Assembly (NCBI GenBank): GCA_964619065.1
Contig: CAZUCC010000038.1
Span: forward strand, 1 to 41,303
Direction: 5' to 3'
Length of the DNA stretch: 41,303 nt
Source: JANXUC01 sp964619065
GTDB lineage: Bacteria; Acidobacteriota; Terriglobia; Terriglobales; Acidobacteriaceae
Shown here: positions 1-7,760 of the stretch, one piece after another
Numbering within the stretch: the first letter of the stretch is position 1
Layout: each line of letters opens with the position of its first letter
Translations under genes and position numbers: made by a program
The notes under the pieces: model-generated
The model's input: the letters and a program-made list of their open reading frames with translations, nothing else
Told to the model about the DNA's origin: nothing
Databases searched by the model: none

Positions 1-777
1 GTCGATGAAGAGCAGCGTATCTGCGCCTTCGATGTCGCGGAAGTATTCGGCAACCGTGAGGCCGCTCAGCGCAACACGCAGGCGGGCGCCCGGCGGCTCG
101 GTCATCTGGCCGTAAATGAGTGAAGCCTTCGACTTCGACGGATCGCCCGGCTTGATGACGCCCGACTCCGACATTTCCAGCCACAAGTCGTTGCCTTCAC
201 GAGTACGTTCACCAACGCCGACAAACACGGAGAACCCTCCGTGCTGCTTGGCAACGTTGTTGATGAGCTCCTGAATGAAGACCGTCTTGCCGACGCCGGC
301 GCCGCCGAAGAGGCCGATTTTCCCGCCCTTCAGGAACGGCTGAACCAGGTCGACGACCTTAACGCCAGTTTCAAACATCTCCGCACGCGTCGACTGCTGG
401 TCGAACGCCGGTGCGGGACGGTGAATGGGGTAGCGCTCGGTGAATTGCACCGGGCCAAGCTCATCGACAGGTTCGCCAATCACGTTCATCACGCGGCCCA
501 GCGTGCCACGGCCCACGGGGACGGTGATCTGCGCGCCCAGATCAATGGCTTTCATGCCGCGCACCAGACCGTCGGTGGCTTGCATGGAGACACAGCGGAC
601 GCGGCCTTCGCCGAGGTGTTGTTGCACTTCCAGAACGATGCTGATAGGCTGCGGGGTCTGGAAGCCGTCGCTGACCACGCGCACCGCTTGGTAGATGGGC
701 GGCAGCGCGTCTTCGGCGAATTGCACGTCGACGGCAGGCCCGGAAACCTGAATCACTTTGCCAATATTCTCAGCCAT
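1..777 (-). CDS. atpD: F1Fo ATP synthase subunit beta (partial, C-terminal part outside window)
   Basis: Catalytic beta subunit of the F1 head, which makes ATP from ADP and phosphate as gamma rotates. The first 259 codons are present from an ATG at 777; the frame runs open through base 1. The N-terminal beta-barrel occupies about residues 1-80. The P-loop GGAGVGKT is at about 158-165, the GERTREGND segment holding the catalytic glutamate (about E190) follows, and the last five residues are the Walker B strand LLFID. It is the last visible gene of a leftward operon, 28 bases after atpG; epsilon (atpC) would be expected beyond the left edge. The identification is secure; only completeness is limited. 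Confidence 0.97.
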   Translation of the reverse strand, partial: MAENIGKVIQVSGPAVDVQFAEDALPPIYQAVRVVSDGFQTPQPISIVLEVQQHLGEGRVRCVSMQATDGLVRGMKAIDLGAQITVPVGRGTLGRVMNVIGEPVDELGPVQFTERYPIHRPAPAFDQQSTRAEMFETGVKVVDLVQPFLKGGKIGLFGGAGVGKTVFIQELINNVAKQHGGFSVFVGVGERTREGNDLWLEMSESGVIKPGDPSKSKASLIYGQMTEPPGARLRVALSGLTVAEYFRDIEGADTLLFID

Positions 778-805
778 AAATTCTTTTCTCAGTTTCGAAT
801 TTCAT

Positions 806-1930
806 TTACTGTGCGGCTGCGCCGCTGACGATCTCGATAATTTCCTTCGTAATCTTGGCTTGGCGCGCGCGGTTCATCACCAGCGTAAGCCTCTCAATCA
901 TGTCGGACGCGTTGTTGGTGGCGGAGTCCATCGCCGTCATGCGGGCGGCATGCTCAGCCGCCACCGACTCCAGCATGGAGCGGAAAATCTGGTTGGTAAC
1001 ATACTTCGGAAGCAACGCGCGAAACAATACCTCCGGCGCTTGCTCATAAATATAATCGACACCCGCAGTTCCGAAACCAGCCGCGGCTTGTTCTGCGGCG
1101 GAAGTATCTTCTGCCTGCAGGCTGACACCCGCAGTCTTTGCCGCTTCGGCGCGGCGCAGACGCTCGGCCTCGCTTGCTTCTTCCGCCATGCGGACAACAT
1201 CTTCGCCAATCTGTTCAATGGGAAGAATTTGATCGACCACCAGCCGCTGCGCAATCACAGACTTGAATTCGTTGAACACCACGTATACGGAATCGATCTC
1301 AGCACGCGTGTAACGGTCAATTACGCTGTTTGCCAGGGCTTGCGCCGCCGCGTATTCAACTTTTGCCAGAACCCCAACGTGCTCTCCAATAACCTGGACA
1401 GCCGCCCCGCGCTCCGTTGTCGCAACGGTTCCGGAGTGAGTTTCGCCATCCACACCATCTTGTGTGTGGTTTTGCGGGTGATTCAGCAGATCTTCCCAAT
1501 GAGCGGTCTGTACGGCCGCAGCAGGATAGCGGCGACGCAGAAACTCACGTCCCTTGCGCCCGATGCACTCGAGATCGACGTTCTTGCCAGCCTTCGTTTC
1601 CAGAAAGCGCGTAGCGGCCTTATTGATATTCGTGTTGAACGCACCCGCTAAACCCTTGTCCCCCGTAACCACGATTACGAGAACATTCTTTTCCTCACGC
1701 TGCACCAGCAGGGGGTGCCGCGCTTCCCCGGTCTCCGGGCTCAGGAGTTCAGTACGCGACACCAGCGACTTCAGCACATTCGTCAACATCAACGCATAGG
1801 GACGCGCAGCCAACGCACGCTCCTGCGCCCGGCGCAGCTTGGCCGCCGAGACCATCTTCATGGCTTTGGTGATCTGCCGCGTGTTGAGCACGCTGCGAAT
1901 GCGCCGTTTGATGTCGAGAACGTTGGGCAT
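806..1930 (-). CDS. atpG: F1Fo ATP synthase subunit gamma, with two insertions
   Basis: Gamma is the central rotor shaft that couples proton flow in Fo to the F1 catalytic sites. Family landmarks are clear: the N-terminal helix (MPNVLDIKRRIRSV, then ITKAMKMVSAAKLRRAQ), GDKGLAGAFN near residue 90, and the C-terminal helix ending in ITKEIIEIVSGAAAQ. At 374 residues it is roughly 85 longer than the usual 285-295. The extra length falls in two places: about residues 140-180 (after the IGRKGREF segment) and about 225-270 (an Ala/Glu-rich stretch before the DYIYEQ segment). It lies 12 bases after atpA and 28 before atpD. The core is intact, so it should be functional. Whether the insertions regulate rotation is unknown. 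Confidence 0.96.
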   Translation of the reverse strand: MPNVLDIKRRIRSVLNTRQITKAMKMVSAAKLRRAQERALAARPYALMLTNVLKSLVSRTELLSPETGEARHPLLVQREEKNVLVIVVTGDKGLAGAFNTNINKAATRFLETKAGKNVDLECIGRKGREFLRRRYPAAAVQTAHWEDLLNHPQNHTQDGVDGETHSGTVATTERGAAVQVIGEHVGVLAKVEYAAAQALANSVIDRYTRAEIDSVYVVFNEFKSVIAQRLVVDQILPIEQIGEDVVRMAEEASEAERLRRAEAAKTAGVSLQAEDTSAAEQAAAGFGTAGVDYIYEQAPEVLFRALLPKYVTNQIFRSMLESVAAEHAARMTAMDSATNNASDMIERLTLVMNRARQAKITKEIIEIVSGAAAQ

Positions 1931-1942
1931 TTTTGCTTCGAG

Positions 1943-3457
1943 TTACTTCGCCAAGAACTGTTGTTTCGCTTCTTTGATCACCGTCAACATCTCCGCCTTC
2001 ATGGCGTCGTCCAGAGTCTTCTTCTCCATTATGGTACGCAACAGGGCCGGATTTGCTGTATCGACGTACTTGTAGAGCGCGGCTTCAAATTCGCGCACCT
2101 GAGCGACTGGAAGATCGTCCAGGAATCCACTGGTTCCCGCGAAAATTGCCAGAATCTGTTTTGCGAAGGGCAATGGCGAATACTGGCCTTGCTTCAGAAT
2201 TTCGACCAAACGCTGGCCGCGCGTGAGCTGCGCCTGGGTCGCCTTGTCGAGATCGCTGCCGAACTGCGCGAACGCCGCCAGCTCGCGGAACTGGGCGAGT
2301 TCGAGCTTCAGCGTACCCGCAACCTGGCGCATCGCCTTAATCTGGGCGGCGCCGCCAACGCGGCTGACCGACAGACCCACGTTCACCGCCGGACGCACAC
2401 CGGAGTTGAACAAGTCGGTTTCGAGGTAAATCTGGCCATCGGTAATCGAAATGACGTTGGTAGGAATGTACGCGGCCACGTCGCCGGCTTGCGTTTCAAT
2501 GACAGGCAGTGCAGTCAAAGACCCGCCGCCGTTGGCGTCGCTCAATTTCGCTGCACGCTCCAGCAGGCGCGAGTGGAGATAGAACACATCGCCCGGATAC
2601 GCTTCGCGGCCCAGCGGACGCCGCAGCAGCAAAGAGATTTCACGGTACGCCGCCGCATGCTTCGAAAGATCGTCGTAGATGACCAGCGCGTGTCGCTTCG
2701 AATCACGGAAATATTCACCAATCGCACACGCCGTGTAGGGCGAGATGTAGAGCATGGGCGCAGGTTCAGACGCCGACGCAGCTACCACAATGGTGTATTC
2801 CATCGCGCCGTTGTCTTCGAGAATCTTCACGACCTGGGCGATCGACGAACGTTTCTGTCCGACCGCGTTGTAGATACAGATCAAGTCGTTGCCCTTGGCG
2901 TTCAGAATCGTATCGATGGCAACGGCGGATTTTCCCGTCTGGCGGTCGCCAATAATCAGTTCGCGCTGGCCGCGGCCAATCGGGATCATGCTGTCGATGG
3001 CCTTCAATCCTGTCGCCATAGGCTCGCGAACCGGCTGACGGTCGATCACGCCCGGCGCAATTCGTTCCAAGGGGAGAAATTTGTCTGTGGCAATGGGGCC
3101 TTTACCGTCAACCGGTTGGCCGAGCGAATTCACCACGCGCCCGATCATAGCGTCGCCCACCGGCACACTCATGATGCGGCCGGTGCGTTTGACCTCGTCG
3201 CCTTCCTTGAGCTCGGTATATTCGCCGAGCAGCACCACGCCGACCTGGTCTTCCTCCAGGTTCATGGCAATGCCCGCCAATCCGTGCGGAAAAGTCAGCA
3301 GTTCGCCCGACATAACCTTGTCGAGGCCATGCACGCGGGCAATACCATCGCCCAACGAAATGACGGTGCCAACTTCGTCGACCGCAATCTTCGATTCGTA
3401 ATTCTCGATCTGATCGCGAATCAGTTTTGTAATTTCATCTGCCTTGATCTGTGCCAT
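1943..3457 (-). CDS. atpA: F1Fo ATP synthase subunit alpha
   Basis: Alpha is the non-catalytic nucleotide-binding subunit of the F1 hexamer, alternating with beta. Its 504 residues match the family length. Visible landmarks are the N-terminal delta-contact helix (IKADEITKLIRDQIENYES), the P-loop GDRQTGKS at residues 170-177, and the SVSRVGGAAQIKAMRQVAG region that carries the arginine finger donated to the beta site. The C-terminal helical domain ends in KQQFLAK. It is in the leftward atp operon, 58 bases after atpH. No truncation or substitution of key residues is seen. Confidence 0.98.
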   Translation of the reverse strand: MAQIKADEITKLIRDQIENYESKIAVDEVGTVISLGDGIARVHGLDKVMSGELLTFPHGLAGIAMNLEEDQVGVVLLGEYTELKEGDEVKRTGRIMSVPVGDAMIGRVVNSLGQPVDGKGPIATDKFLPLERIAPGVIDRQPVREPMATGLKAIDSMIPIGRGQRELIIGDRQTGKSAVAIDTILNAKGNDLICIYNAVGQKRSSIAQVVKILEDNGAMEYTIVVAASASEPAPMLYISPYTACAIGEYFRDSKRHALVIYDDLSKHAAAYREISLLLRRPLGREAYPGDVFYLHSRLLERAAKLSDANGGGSLTALPVIETQAGDVAAYIPTNVISITDGQIYLETDLFNSGVRPAVNVGLSVSRVGGAAQIKAMRQVAGTLKLELAQFRELAAFAQFGSDLDKATQAQLTRGQRLVEILKQGQYSPLPFAKQILAIFAGTSGFLDDLPVAQVREFEAALYKYVDTANPALLRTIMEKKTLDDAMKAEMLTVIKEAKQQFLAK

Positions 3458-3515
3458 AGGAACCAGTTCTCAGTTGCCAGTAGCCTGTTGCAAGTAGCTA
3501 CATGAATTCAGATTT

Positions 3516-4055
3516 TTATCCTGCTGCGATCTGCTCGCGCAGCCTCTTCAATTGTCCTTGAATCGAACCATCGTAAATTGTGCTGCCCACCCGCACCACA
3601 GCGCCACCTAAAAGCGAGGCATCTTCCGTATAGCGGGCACGCAGGCTCTTTCCGGTCATACGCTGAATCTGATGTTCCAAAGTCTGCTTCTCACCATCGG
3701 CGAGCCGGCGGGCGCTCGTGATCTCTGCTTCAGCAAAACCGAGCCGGTCGTTGAGCTCCTGCTCCACCTGACGGACAATGCGCTCGAGATCACTGGTGCG
3801 GCGATGATCAATTACAACCGCCAAAAAGTTGCGGACTTCCCGCGAAGCACCCAGCCGCGCGACTAGCCCATCCAGCACACCACGCTTCAGGTCGGAACTG
3901 ATCGAGGGATTATCCCAGGTCCTTCGTAAATCTTCGTGACTCTGCACCAGACCTAATAGGGCATGCAAAGCTCCCAACGTTTTGTTCGCGTCGAGCTTAC
4001 GTTCCATAACCACGTCGGCAAAGGCGCGCGCGTAGCGGCTGGTAATGGCGGCCAT
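3516..4055 (-). CDS. atpH: F1Fo ATP synthase subunit delta
   Basis: Delta (OSCP-type) sits on top of F1 and ties it to the b-subunit stator. The 179-residue length is typical. The N-terminal helical domain begins with SRYARAFADVV, and the C-terminal domain contains the family's GGAVVRVGSTIYDGSIQGQLKRL segment. The ATG directly follows the stop codon of atpF (TAA then ATG, no gap on the coding strand), which implies translational coupling of two stator components. Identification rests on these motifs and on operon position b'-b-delta-alpha. Confidence 0.95.
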   Translation of the reverse strand: MAAITSRYARAFADVVMERKLDANKTLGALHALLGLVQSHEDLRRTWDNPSISSDLKRGVLDGLVARLGASREVRNFLAVVIDHRRTSDLERIVRQVEQELNDRLGFAEAEITSARRLADGEKQTLEHQIQRMTGKSLRARYTEDASLLGGAVVRVGSTIYDGSIQGQLKRLREQIAAG

Positions 4056-4838
4056 TTACTGGTTCGCCTTTCCCAGGGACTGCGCGAAACTACTGACCAG
4101 CGACTGGTCGGCAGGTAAATCCACTTCAATACGCTGCCGAGCCATGTTTACGGCCAAGTCGGCGGCATATGCAGCGAGCTCACGGCGCGCGGTTCTAGCC
4201 GCAACTTCGATTTCCTGCCCGGCAGATTCCACAATCTTTTTCTTGTCGTCTTCCGCCGCAGCCCGAATGCGCGCTTCTTCTGCCGCGCCGTCTTTCTCGG
4301 CCTGCGCACGCATCGCAGCAATTTCGGAGTCCAGACGGCTCAAGCGAGCCTCAATGCCGGCCAACCGCTTCTTGGCCTCGTCGCTTGCCAGCTTCGCTTC
4401 GTCCATCGCTTTGCGAATCGAATCCGTGCGATTGCGGAACATCGTCGGCAAATGCAGTCGCGAGAAATAAATTACACCCAACGCAATGATGGCGAAGTTG
4501 ACGATCACCGCCAGCCAGTACATTGCGCTTCCGCTCAGTCCGATCATTCGACCCAAACTGAGAACAACTGGAGACTGCTTGAACTGCGCCGTGTCGTCTT
4601 GCTCGACGGCTTCCTTCTTGTCCTTGTCACTTTCAGAGCCGCCGGCAGGCTCGGTGCGGTGCACTCCGGCGGCCTCATCCGCCGCGCTTGATTGGACTGA
4701 AGTTTTTTGTTCGCTGGAAGCCGGCTGCGCCGAGTCCGGCGCACTTTGCGTTTGCCAAGCAAGAGCACTCGTGCTGGCCGCAAACATAAAAGCCGCTGCC
4801 AACAGTGTCGTCCGCAATGACGCAAAAGAGAGCCTCAT
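4056..4838 (-). CDS. atpF: F1Fo ATP synthase subunit b with secretory-type N-terminal extension
   Basis: Subunit b is the peripheral stalk that links membrane-bound Fo to F1. This copy has 260 residues, against about 160 normally. Residues 1-28 look like a cleavable signal peptide (positive start, hydrophobic run, ALA before W28). A low-complexity Ser/Glu/Asp/Lys-rich linker follows (about 29-90), then one membrane helix (about 105-125) and a long charged coiled coil (about 135-250). The extension would place the N-terminus outside the membrane before the normal b anchor. The start overlaps the end of the upstream b' gene by four bases, and the stop abuts the atpH start. The b identity is solid; the role of the extension is unknown. 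Confidence 0.93.
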   Translation of the reverse strand: MRLSFASLRTTLLAAAFMFAASTSALAWQTQSAPDSAQPASSEQKTSVQSSAADEAAGVHRTEPAGGSESDKDKKEAVEQDDTAQFKQSPVVLSLGRMIGLSGSAMYWLAVIVNFAIIALGVIYFSRLHLPTMFRNRTDSIRKAMDEAKLASDEAKKRLAGIEARLSRLDSEIAAMRAQAEKDGAAEEARIRAAAEDDKKKIVESAGQEIEVAARTARRELAAYAADLAVNMARQRIEVDLPADQSLVSSFAQSLGKANQ

Positions 4839-5314
4839 CGGCCGCCCCCTGCCGATGACGACGGGCGCAAGCTCATCGGCCGCAGCACCGTTCGGATCAC
4901 ATCACTCGCCAGCCGTTCCGCCTCGCTCTGCAACTGCGATTGCGCCACGGCTCGATCCTGCTCTAAGGACGCCTTCGCCGCATTGACCTGCTGCTGCGCG
5001 TTGACACGCGCCTCGGCAACAGCGGCCTCGCGCGCGTTGACTACCAACTGGCGGCGCTCTTCCCGCGCCTTGAACACAGCCAGGCTCGCTTCCCGTAGTT
5101 TGTGCTCATACTCCGCCGTCTTCGCTTCGGCGGCGGCAATATCGGCTCGCGCCCGCTGCACCGCGCCCTCCGTCAGGTTGTGACGTTCGGCGAGCACCTT
5201 CGCCAGAGGCTTATGCACCAGCAGCCAATAGAAGAAATAAAGGAGAATCAGGAAGACAACTGTAGGGATCGCCCCGAGCAGTAATTCGCCTAATTGTTTG
5301 AGCGTCTGATCCAT
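4835..5314 (-). CDS. F1Fo ATP synthase subunit b' (second b-type stalk subunit)
   Basis: A second b-type peripheral-stalk protein of 159 residues and normal layout: a single N-terminal membrane helix at about 14-34, with PTVVFLILLYFFYWLLVHKPL typical of b/b' anchors, then an Ala/Arg/Glu-rich coiled coil to about 140. Two adjacent, dissimilar b-type genes suggest a b-b' heterodimer, as in cyanobacteria and alphaproteobacteria. It is the first gene of this operon; its 3' end overlaps atpF by four bases. The upstream leader has no strong Shine-Dalgarno sequence. Genes for subunits a and c are not upstream here, so they must lie elsewhere or were not captured. Confidence 0.92.
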   Translation of the reverse strand: MDQTLKQLGELLLGAIPTVVFLILLYFFYWLLVHKPLAKVLAERHNLTEGAVQRARADIAAAEAKTAEYEHKLREASLAVFKAREERRQLVVNAREAAVAEARVNAQQQVNAAKASLEQDRAVAQSQLQSEAERLASDVIRTVLRPMSLRPSSSAGGGR

Positions 5315-5387
5315 TATTGATTACGGCCTTGGTGATTACGGCGCAGTTGGCTTTGTGAGCCAGAAGAAAGGCAGTAGGAAACTAGTT

Positions 5388-5416
5388 AGATTACCACTTG
5401 GAGGGGGGCCTGTCAA
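5388..5416 (-). promoter_or_regulatory. sigma-70-type promoter of the atp operon
   Basis: Read leftward, TTGACA (5411-5416), a 17-base spacer and TAATCT (5388-5393) make a near-consensus housekeeping promoter. The expected start is around 5381, giving a leader of about 67 bases before the b' gene. The leader contains a direct repeat GCCGTAATC (5319-5327 and 5334-5342 on this strand). This is the best promoter match in the window. Confidence 0.8.
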
Positions 5417-5441
5417 ACCAAAACACCCCGAAAAAGGCCGT

Positions 5442-5464
5442 TTTTGCCTACTTTTGAGGCAAAA
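5442..5464. repeat. inverted repeat between divergent promoters
   Basis: TTTTGCCT (5442-5449) and AGGCAAAA (5457-5464) form a perfect 8-base inverted repeat around a 7-base centre. It lies 26 bases upstream of the atp -35 box and 31 bases upstream of the divergent -35 at 5495. That position suits an operator or UP-like element. It could also form a small hairpin with A/T flanks, so the operator role is inferred. Confidence 0.45.
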
Positions 5465-5494
5465 TGGGGGTTGTGGAAAAAACCGAAGAATTCC

Positions 5495-5522
5495 TTGACT
5501 TCGCGCCCGGCAGGTCTACCAT
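5495..5522 (+). promoter_or_regulatory. candidate rightward promoter before structured leader
   Basis: TTGACT (5495-5500), a 16-base spacer and TACCAT (5517-5522) give 5/6 and 4/6 matches to the sigma-70 boxes. Transcription would begin near 5529, just before two adjacent hairpins, and could read into the dienelactone hydrolase gene at 5754 or make a short structured RNA. Confidence 0.45.
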
Positions 5523-5536
5523 AAAAGTATCACCTC

Positions 5537-5604
5537 CGATCCAATCCGGATCGAATGGGCTGCTTACCAAGGAAGAGTCACCGCTCCTTGGTGGGCGGCC
5601 CATT
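5537..5604 (+). promoter_or_regulatory. two tandem hairpins (structured leader or small RNA)
   Basis: The first hairpin pairs CGATCC (5537-5542) with GGATCG (5548-5553) around AATCC. The second starts at the next base: arms 5554-5573 and 5585-5604 pair over all 20 positions (three G-U pairs, the rest Watson-Crick) around an 11-base loop. The stem is followed by TTTAATTT-like sequence, not a real T tract, so it is not a standard terminator. Its position right after a candidate promoter and upstream of a rightward gene suggests a regulatory leader or small RNA. No known family was recognised. Confidence 0.5.
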
Positions 5605-5644
5605 TAATTTGCGGGCGTCATCATCGGCTCGGAATTTCCGATCC

Positions 5645-5687
5645 AACACATCATGATCGAACACATCATTAAGATTCAACACATCAT
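5645..5687. repeat. three direct copies of AACACATCAT
   Basis: The decamer AACACATCAT occurs exactly at 5645-5654, 5660-5669 and 5678-5687 (offsets 15 and 18), each next to a GATC/GATT-like sequence. It lies 67 bases upstream of the hydrolase ATG. It may be a cluster of regulator sites or a short tandem duplication. Confidence 0.6.
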
Positions 5688-5753
5688 TAGATTTCGTGGC
5701 AGAATCTTCCTGACAGATCGACGCCCATCCCGAGAGCGTTCTGAGAACCCGCC

Positions 5754-6494
5754 ATGATCCTTCTCGACAACGAATCGACCGATCTCCCCACTCCCACCGG
5801 ACCTATGCGCACGCAGGTTCTGCGCCCTGCCGCTCCCGGAAAATATCCCGGTGTCGTTTTGTTTTCTGAAATCTTCCAGATCACGGGACCGATTCGCCGT
5901 GCCGCGGCCATGCTGGCCGGACACGGTTTCGTGGTGGCGGTCCCTGAAATTTTCCACGAGTTGGAACCGCCGGGCACGGTACTTGCCTACGACCAAGCCG
6001 GAGCCGATCGCGGCAACGCGCACAAAATCGCGAAGCCGGTTTCCGCCTACGATGCCGATGCCTGCGCCGCACTCGATTTTCTGCGAGAGCACACTTCCTG
6101 CACCGGCCGTCTCGGCGTGATGGGCATCTGCATCGGAGGACATCTCGCCTTCCGCGCCGCCATGAATTCCGACGTTCTGGCCACCGCCTGTTTCTACGCT
6201 ACGGATATCCACTCACGCACACTGGGCCAAGGCAAGAACGATAACTCGCTGGACCGCGTGGGAGAGATTCGCGGTGAGTTGTTGCACATCTGGGGACGGC
6301 AGGATCCGCATATTCCGCTCGAGGGCCGCAACCTCTTGAAAGCCCGGCTGGAAGAAACTGACACGCTCTTCACCTGGCATGAATTCAATGCCGCTCACGC
6401 CTTTATGCGCGACGAGGGTCCACGTTACGATCCAGCTCTGGCCTACCAGTGCTGGGGGCTCATCTTTGAGCTGTTTCACCGCCGCCTGCGTTAG
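5754..6494 (+). CDS. dienelactone hydrolase family protein
   Basis: Alpha/beta hydrolase of the dienelactone hydrolase (carboxymethylenebutenolidase) family, 246 residues and no signal peptide, so cytoplasmic. The family triad is visible: the nucleophile in GICIGG (Cys126), Asp184 in IWGRQDPHIP and His215 in FNAAHAFMRD. Glu39 in LFSEIFQ matches the glutamate that tunes the cysteine in the family. The ATG at 5754 begins directly before the conserved core, with only a weak ribosome site. Its TAG stop is immediately followed by the stop of the opposing gene. Substrate cannot be told; many relatives act on unknown esters or lactones rather than dienelactone. Confidence 0.9.
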   Translation: MILLDNESTDLPTPTGPMRTQVLRPAAPGKYPGVVLFSEIFQITGPIRRAAAMLAGHGFVVAVPEIFHELEPPGTVLAYDQAGADRGNAHKIAKPVSAYDADACAALDFLREHTSCTGRLGVMGICIGGHLAFRAAMNSDVLATACFYATDIHSRTLGQGKNDNSLDRVGEIRGELLHIWGRQDPHIPLEGRNLLKARLEETDTLFTWHEFNAAHAFMRDEGPRYDPALAYQCWGLIFELFHRRLR

Positions 6495-7388
6495 CTACGT
6501 TTCTGCCCCGAATAGTGCGTGTTCCAAATCATCCTTAGAAGGAACCTTTTGTCTATCAATCATTGCAGTAATTATTCGACGTAAGAGTTCAAATGAGCCT
6601 AATAAATGGTCTTGCTCATGTTGTGGCTTTCCGTGCGCTGCTGCTGAGCGCTTGTCGTACAAACTTGCTACATGTTTCTGCAGCGTTCCACGCGCCTCGC
6701 CGGGAGGCTCAAGATAAGCAGCAACGAGAGACGACACGCGGAACTTTAGTTCCGAGGTTGACGGCGAGAAGAGTGCTTCTATCGCAGCCCACAACGAAAC
6801 CAATGTCATCGCGGATTTTGACACAAACTGCCCGGTTGAAAGTGCCTCCACCGCCAGAGCGAACTCGCTGCTTTCAACGATAAATCGATTAGTTGTTTTC
6901 CAGTTTGCCCTGACCCATTCGATTTTGTCATCAGTAGCTATCCCATCATCGATACTCAGAGGAAAATAGCGAGGAAGAACCTCGAACGGAAGCAGCTTCG
7001 TTTCCGCATCCGCAATTCTCGGCAGATCGGCGAAGGAATAGTTAGATAAAACTGGCGCCGTGCACGCCGGGTCAATCCTCAGGCGCAGTAGGAACACTAT
7101 GGTTCTTGCAATTCTGAACCTTTCGCTAGGGTCCGCCACGACAGCCGACGGAACGAAGAGTTCCGCCGTCACATCAAATGAGAATCCGCCTGCTGCGGCT
7201 TTCCACGGTGCTGGATGGTGCCCTCCACGGGGCGCCGGACTGAAGGCCATCAGAAAGGGCGCCATCAGATGTGCGTATGTTTTCCTGAGAACGATCCCTT
7301 GTCCCAGATCGAGAGTGCTCACAGCCATTTGTAGGTTCGAGAGTCCGACGAAAAGATCGCCTTCAATCGTAATTAGGTTGTCTGACAA
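6495..7388 (-). CDS. HEPN-domain (ApeA-like) protein of unknown role
   Basis: A 297-residue protein. The C-terminal part (about 190-280) has the look of an Apea-like HEPN domain: SLWAAIEALF (199-208), then YDKRSAAAHGK, where R247 and H252 form an RX4H motif like that of HEPN ribonucleases. The N-terminal 180 residues are not recognised. HEPN proteins of this type occur in phage defence and RNA processing, but no defence partner lies next to this gene. The start is TTG at 7388 with a GGAAGG-type ribosome site upstream; no better ATG was found. The stop codon abuts the stop of the convergent hydrolase gene with no gap, so the two transcripts should overlap. Confidence 0.7.
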   Translation of the reverse strand: MSDNLITIEGDLFVGLSNLQMAVSTLDLGQGIVLRKTYAHLMAPFLMAFSPAPRGGHHPAPWKAAAGGFSFDVTAELFVPSAVVADPSERFRIARTIVFLLRLRIDPACTAPVLSNYSFADLPRIADAETKLLPFEVLPRYFPLSIDDGIATDDKIEWVRANWKTTNRFIVESSEFALAVEALSTGQFVSKSAMTLVSLWAAIEALFSPSTSELKFRVSSLVAAYLEPPGEARGTLQKHVASLYDKRSAAAHGKPQHEQDHLLGSFELLRRIITAMIDRQKVPSKDDLEHALFGAET

Positions 7389-7693
7389 AGTTACACAGCC
7401 TTCCGCAACGACTGGGCATCACAGGTATTCCCACCACCCTCAATTAATCACCCTAACACTCCCCACCCGCACAATTCCCCCACCCGCACAGGAATACCGG
7501 TCAGGCAGGACGTTATAGCCTTCGGCCTCCAACCTTGGCGGGTGGCAGGACCTTATCATGGGTTTGGATTTTTCATTTCCAAAAACGGAATCTCGGGTGC
7601 CTCGTCCTTGCGTTCTGTGCAAGGGCGAAAGCAAATACTGCCGATTCGATAGACTGTCGCAACGCTTCTACGGCATCATCCCCCTGCACTTTA

Positions 7694-7760
7694 TCACGTG
7701 TCCTTGTTGCCGTTCGGCGTGCCCTTGACCTTGCTCTTGATGACCCACTTCTCTACCCGG
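7694..7760 (-). pseudogene. detached hflX 3'-end remnant
   Basis: Read leftward, this segment encodes RVEKWVIKSKVKGT, the last part of HflX, then a different tail (PNGNKDT) and a TGA at 7694-7696. Bases 7717-7760 match 8893-8936 of the intact hflX gene at 43 of 44 positions. The rest of the gene is missing, so it cannot function. It may be the old 3' end left after recombination replaced or shifted hflX, or a captured fragment from a related strain. Confidence 0.65.

Noticed and set aside
1715..3505. A 596-codon open frame on the plus strand
   Set aside because: It is antisense to atpA and the end of atpG, is rich in Arg/His/Gln and has no family features; GC-rich coding DNA often leaves the opposite strand open.
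5554..5604. The long stem as an intrinsic terminator
   Set aside because: No T tract follows and the flanking genes diverge, so there is no transcript to end here.
5537..5604. 6S RNA or tRNA
   Set aside because: Too short and too fully paired for 6S RNA, and no cloverleaf features.
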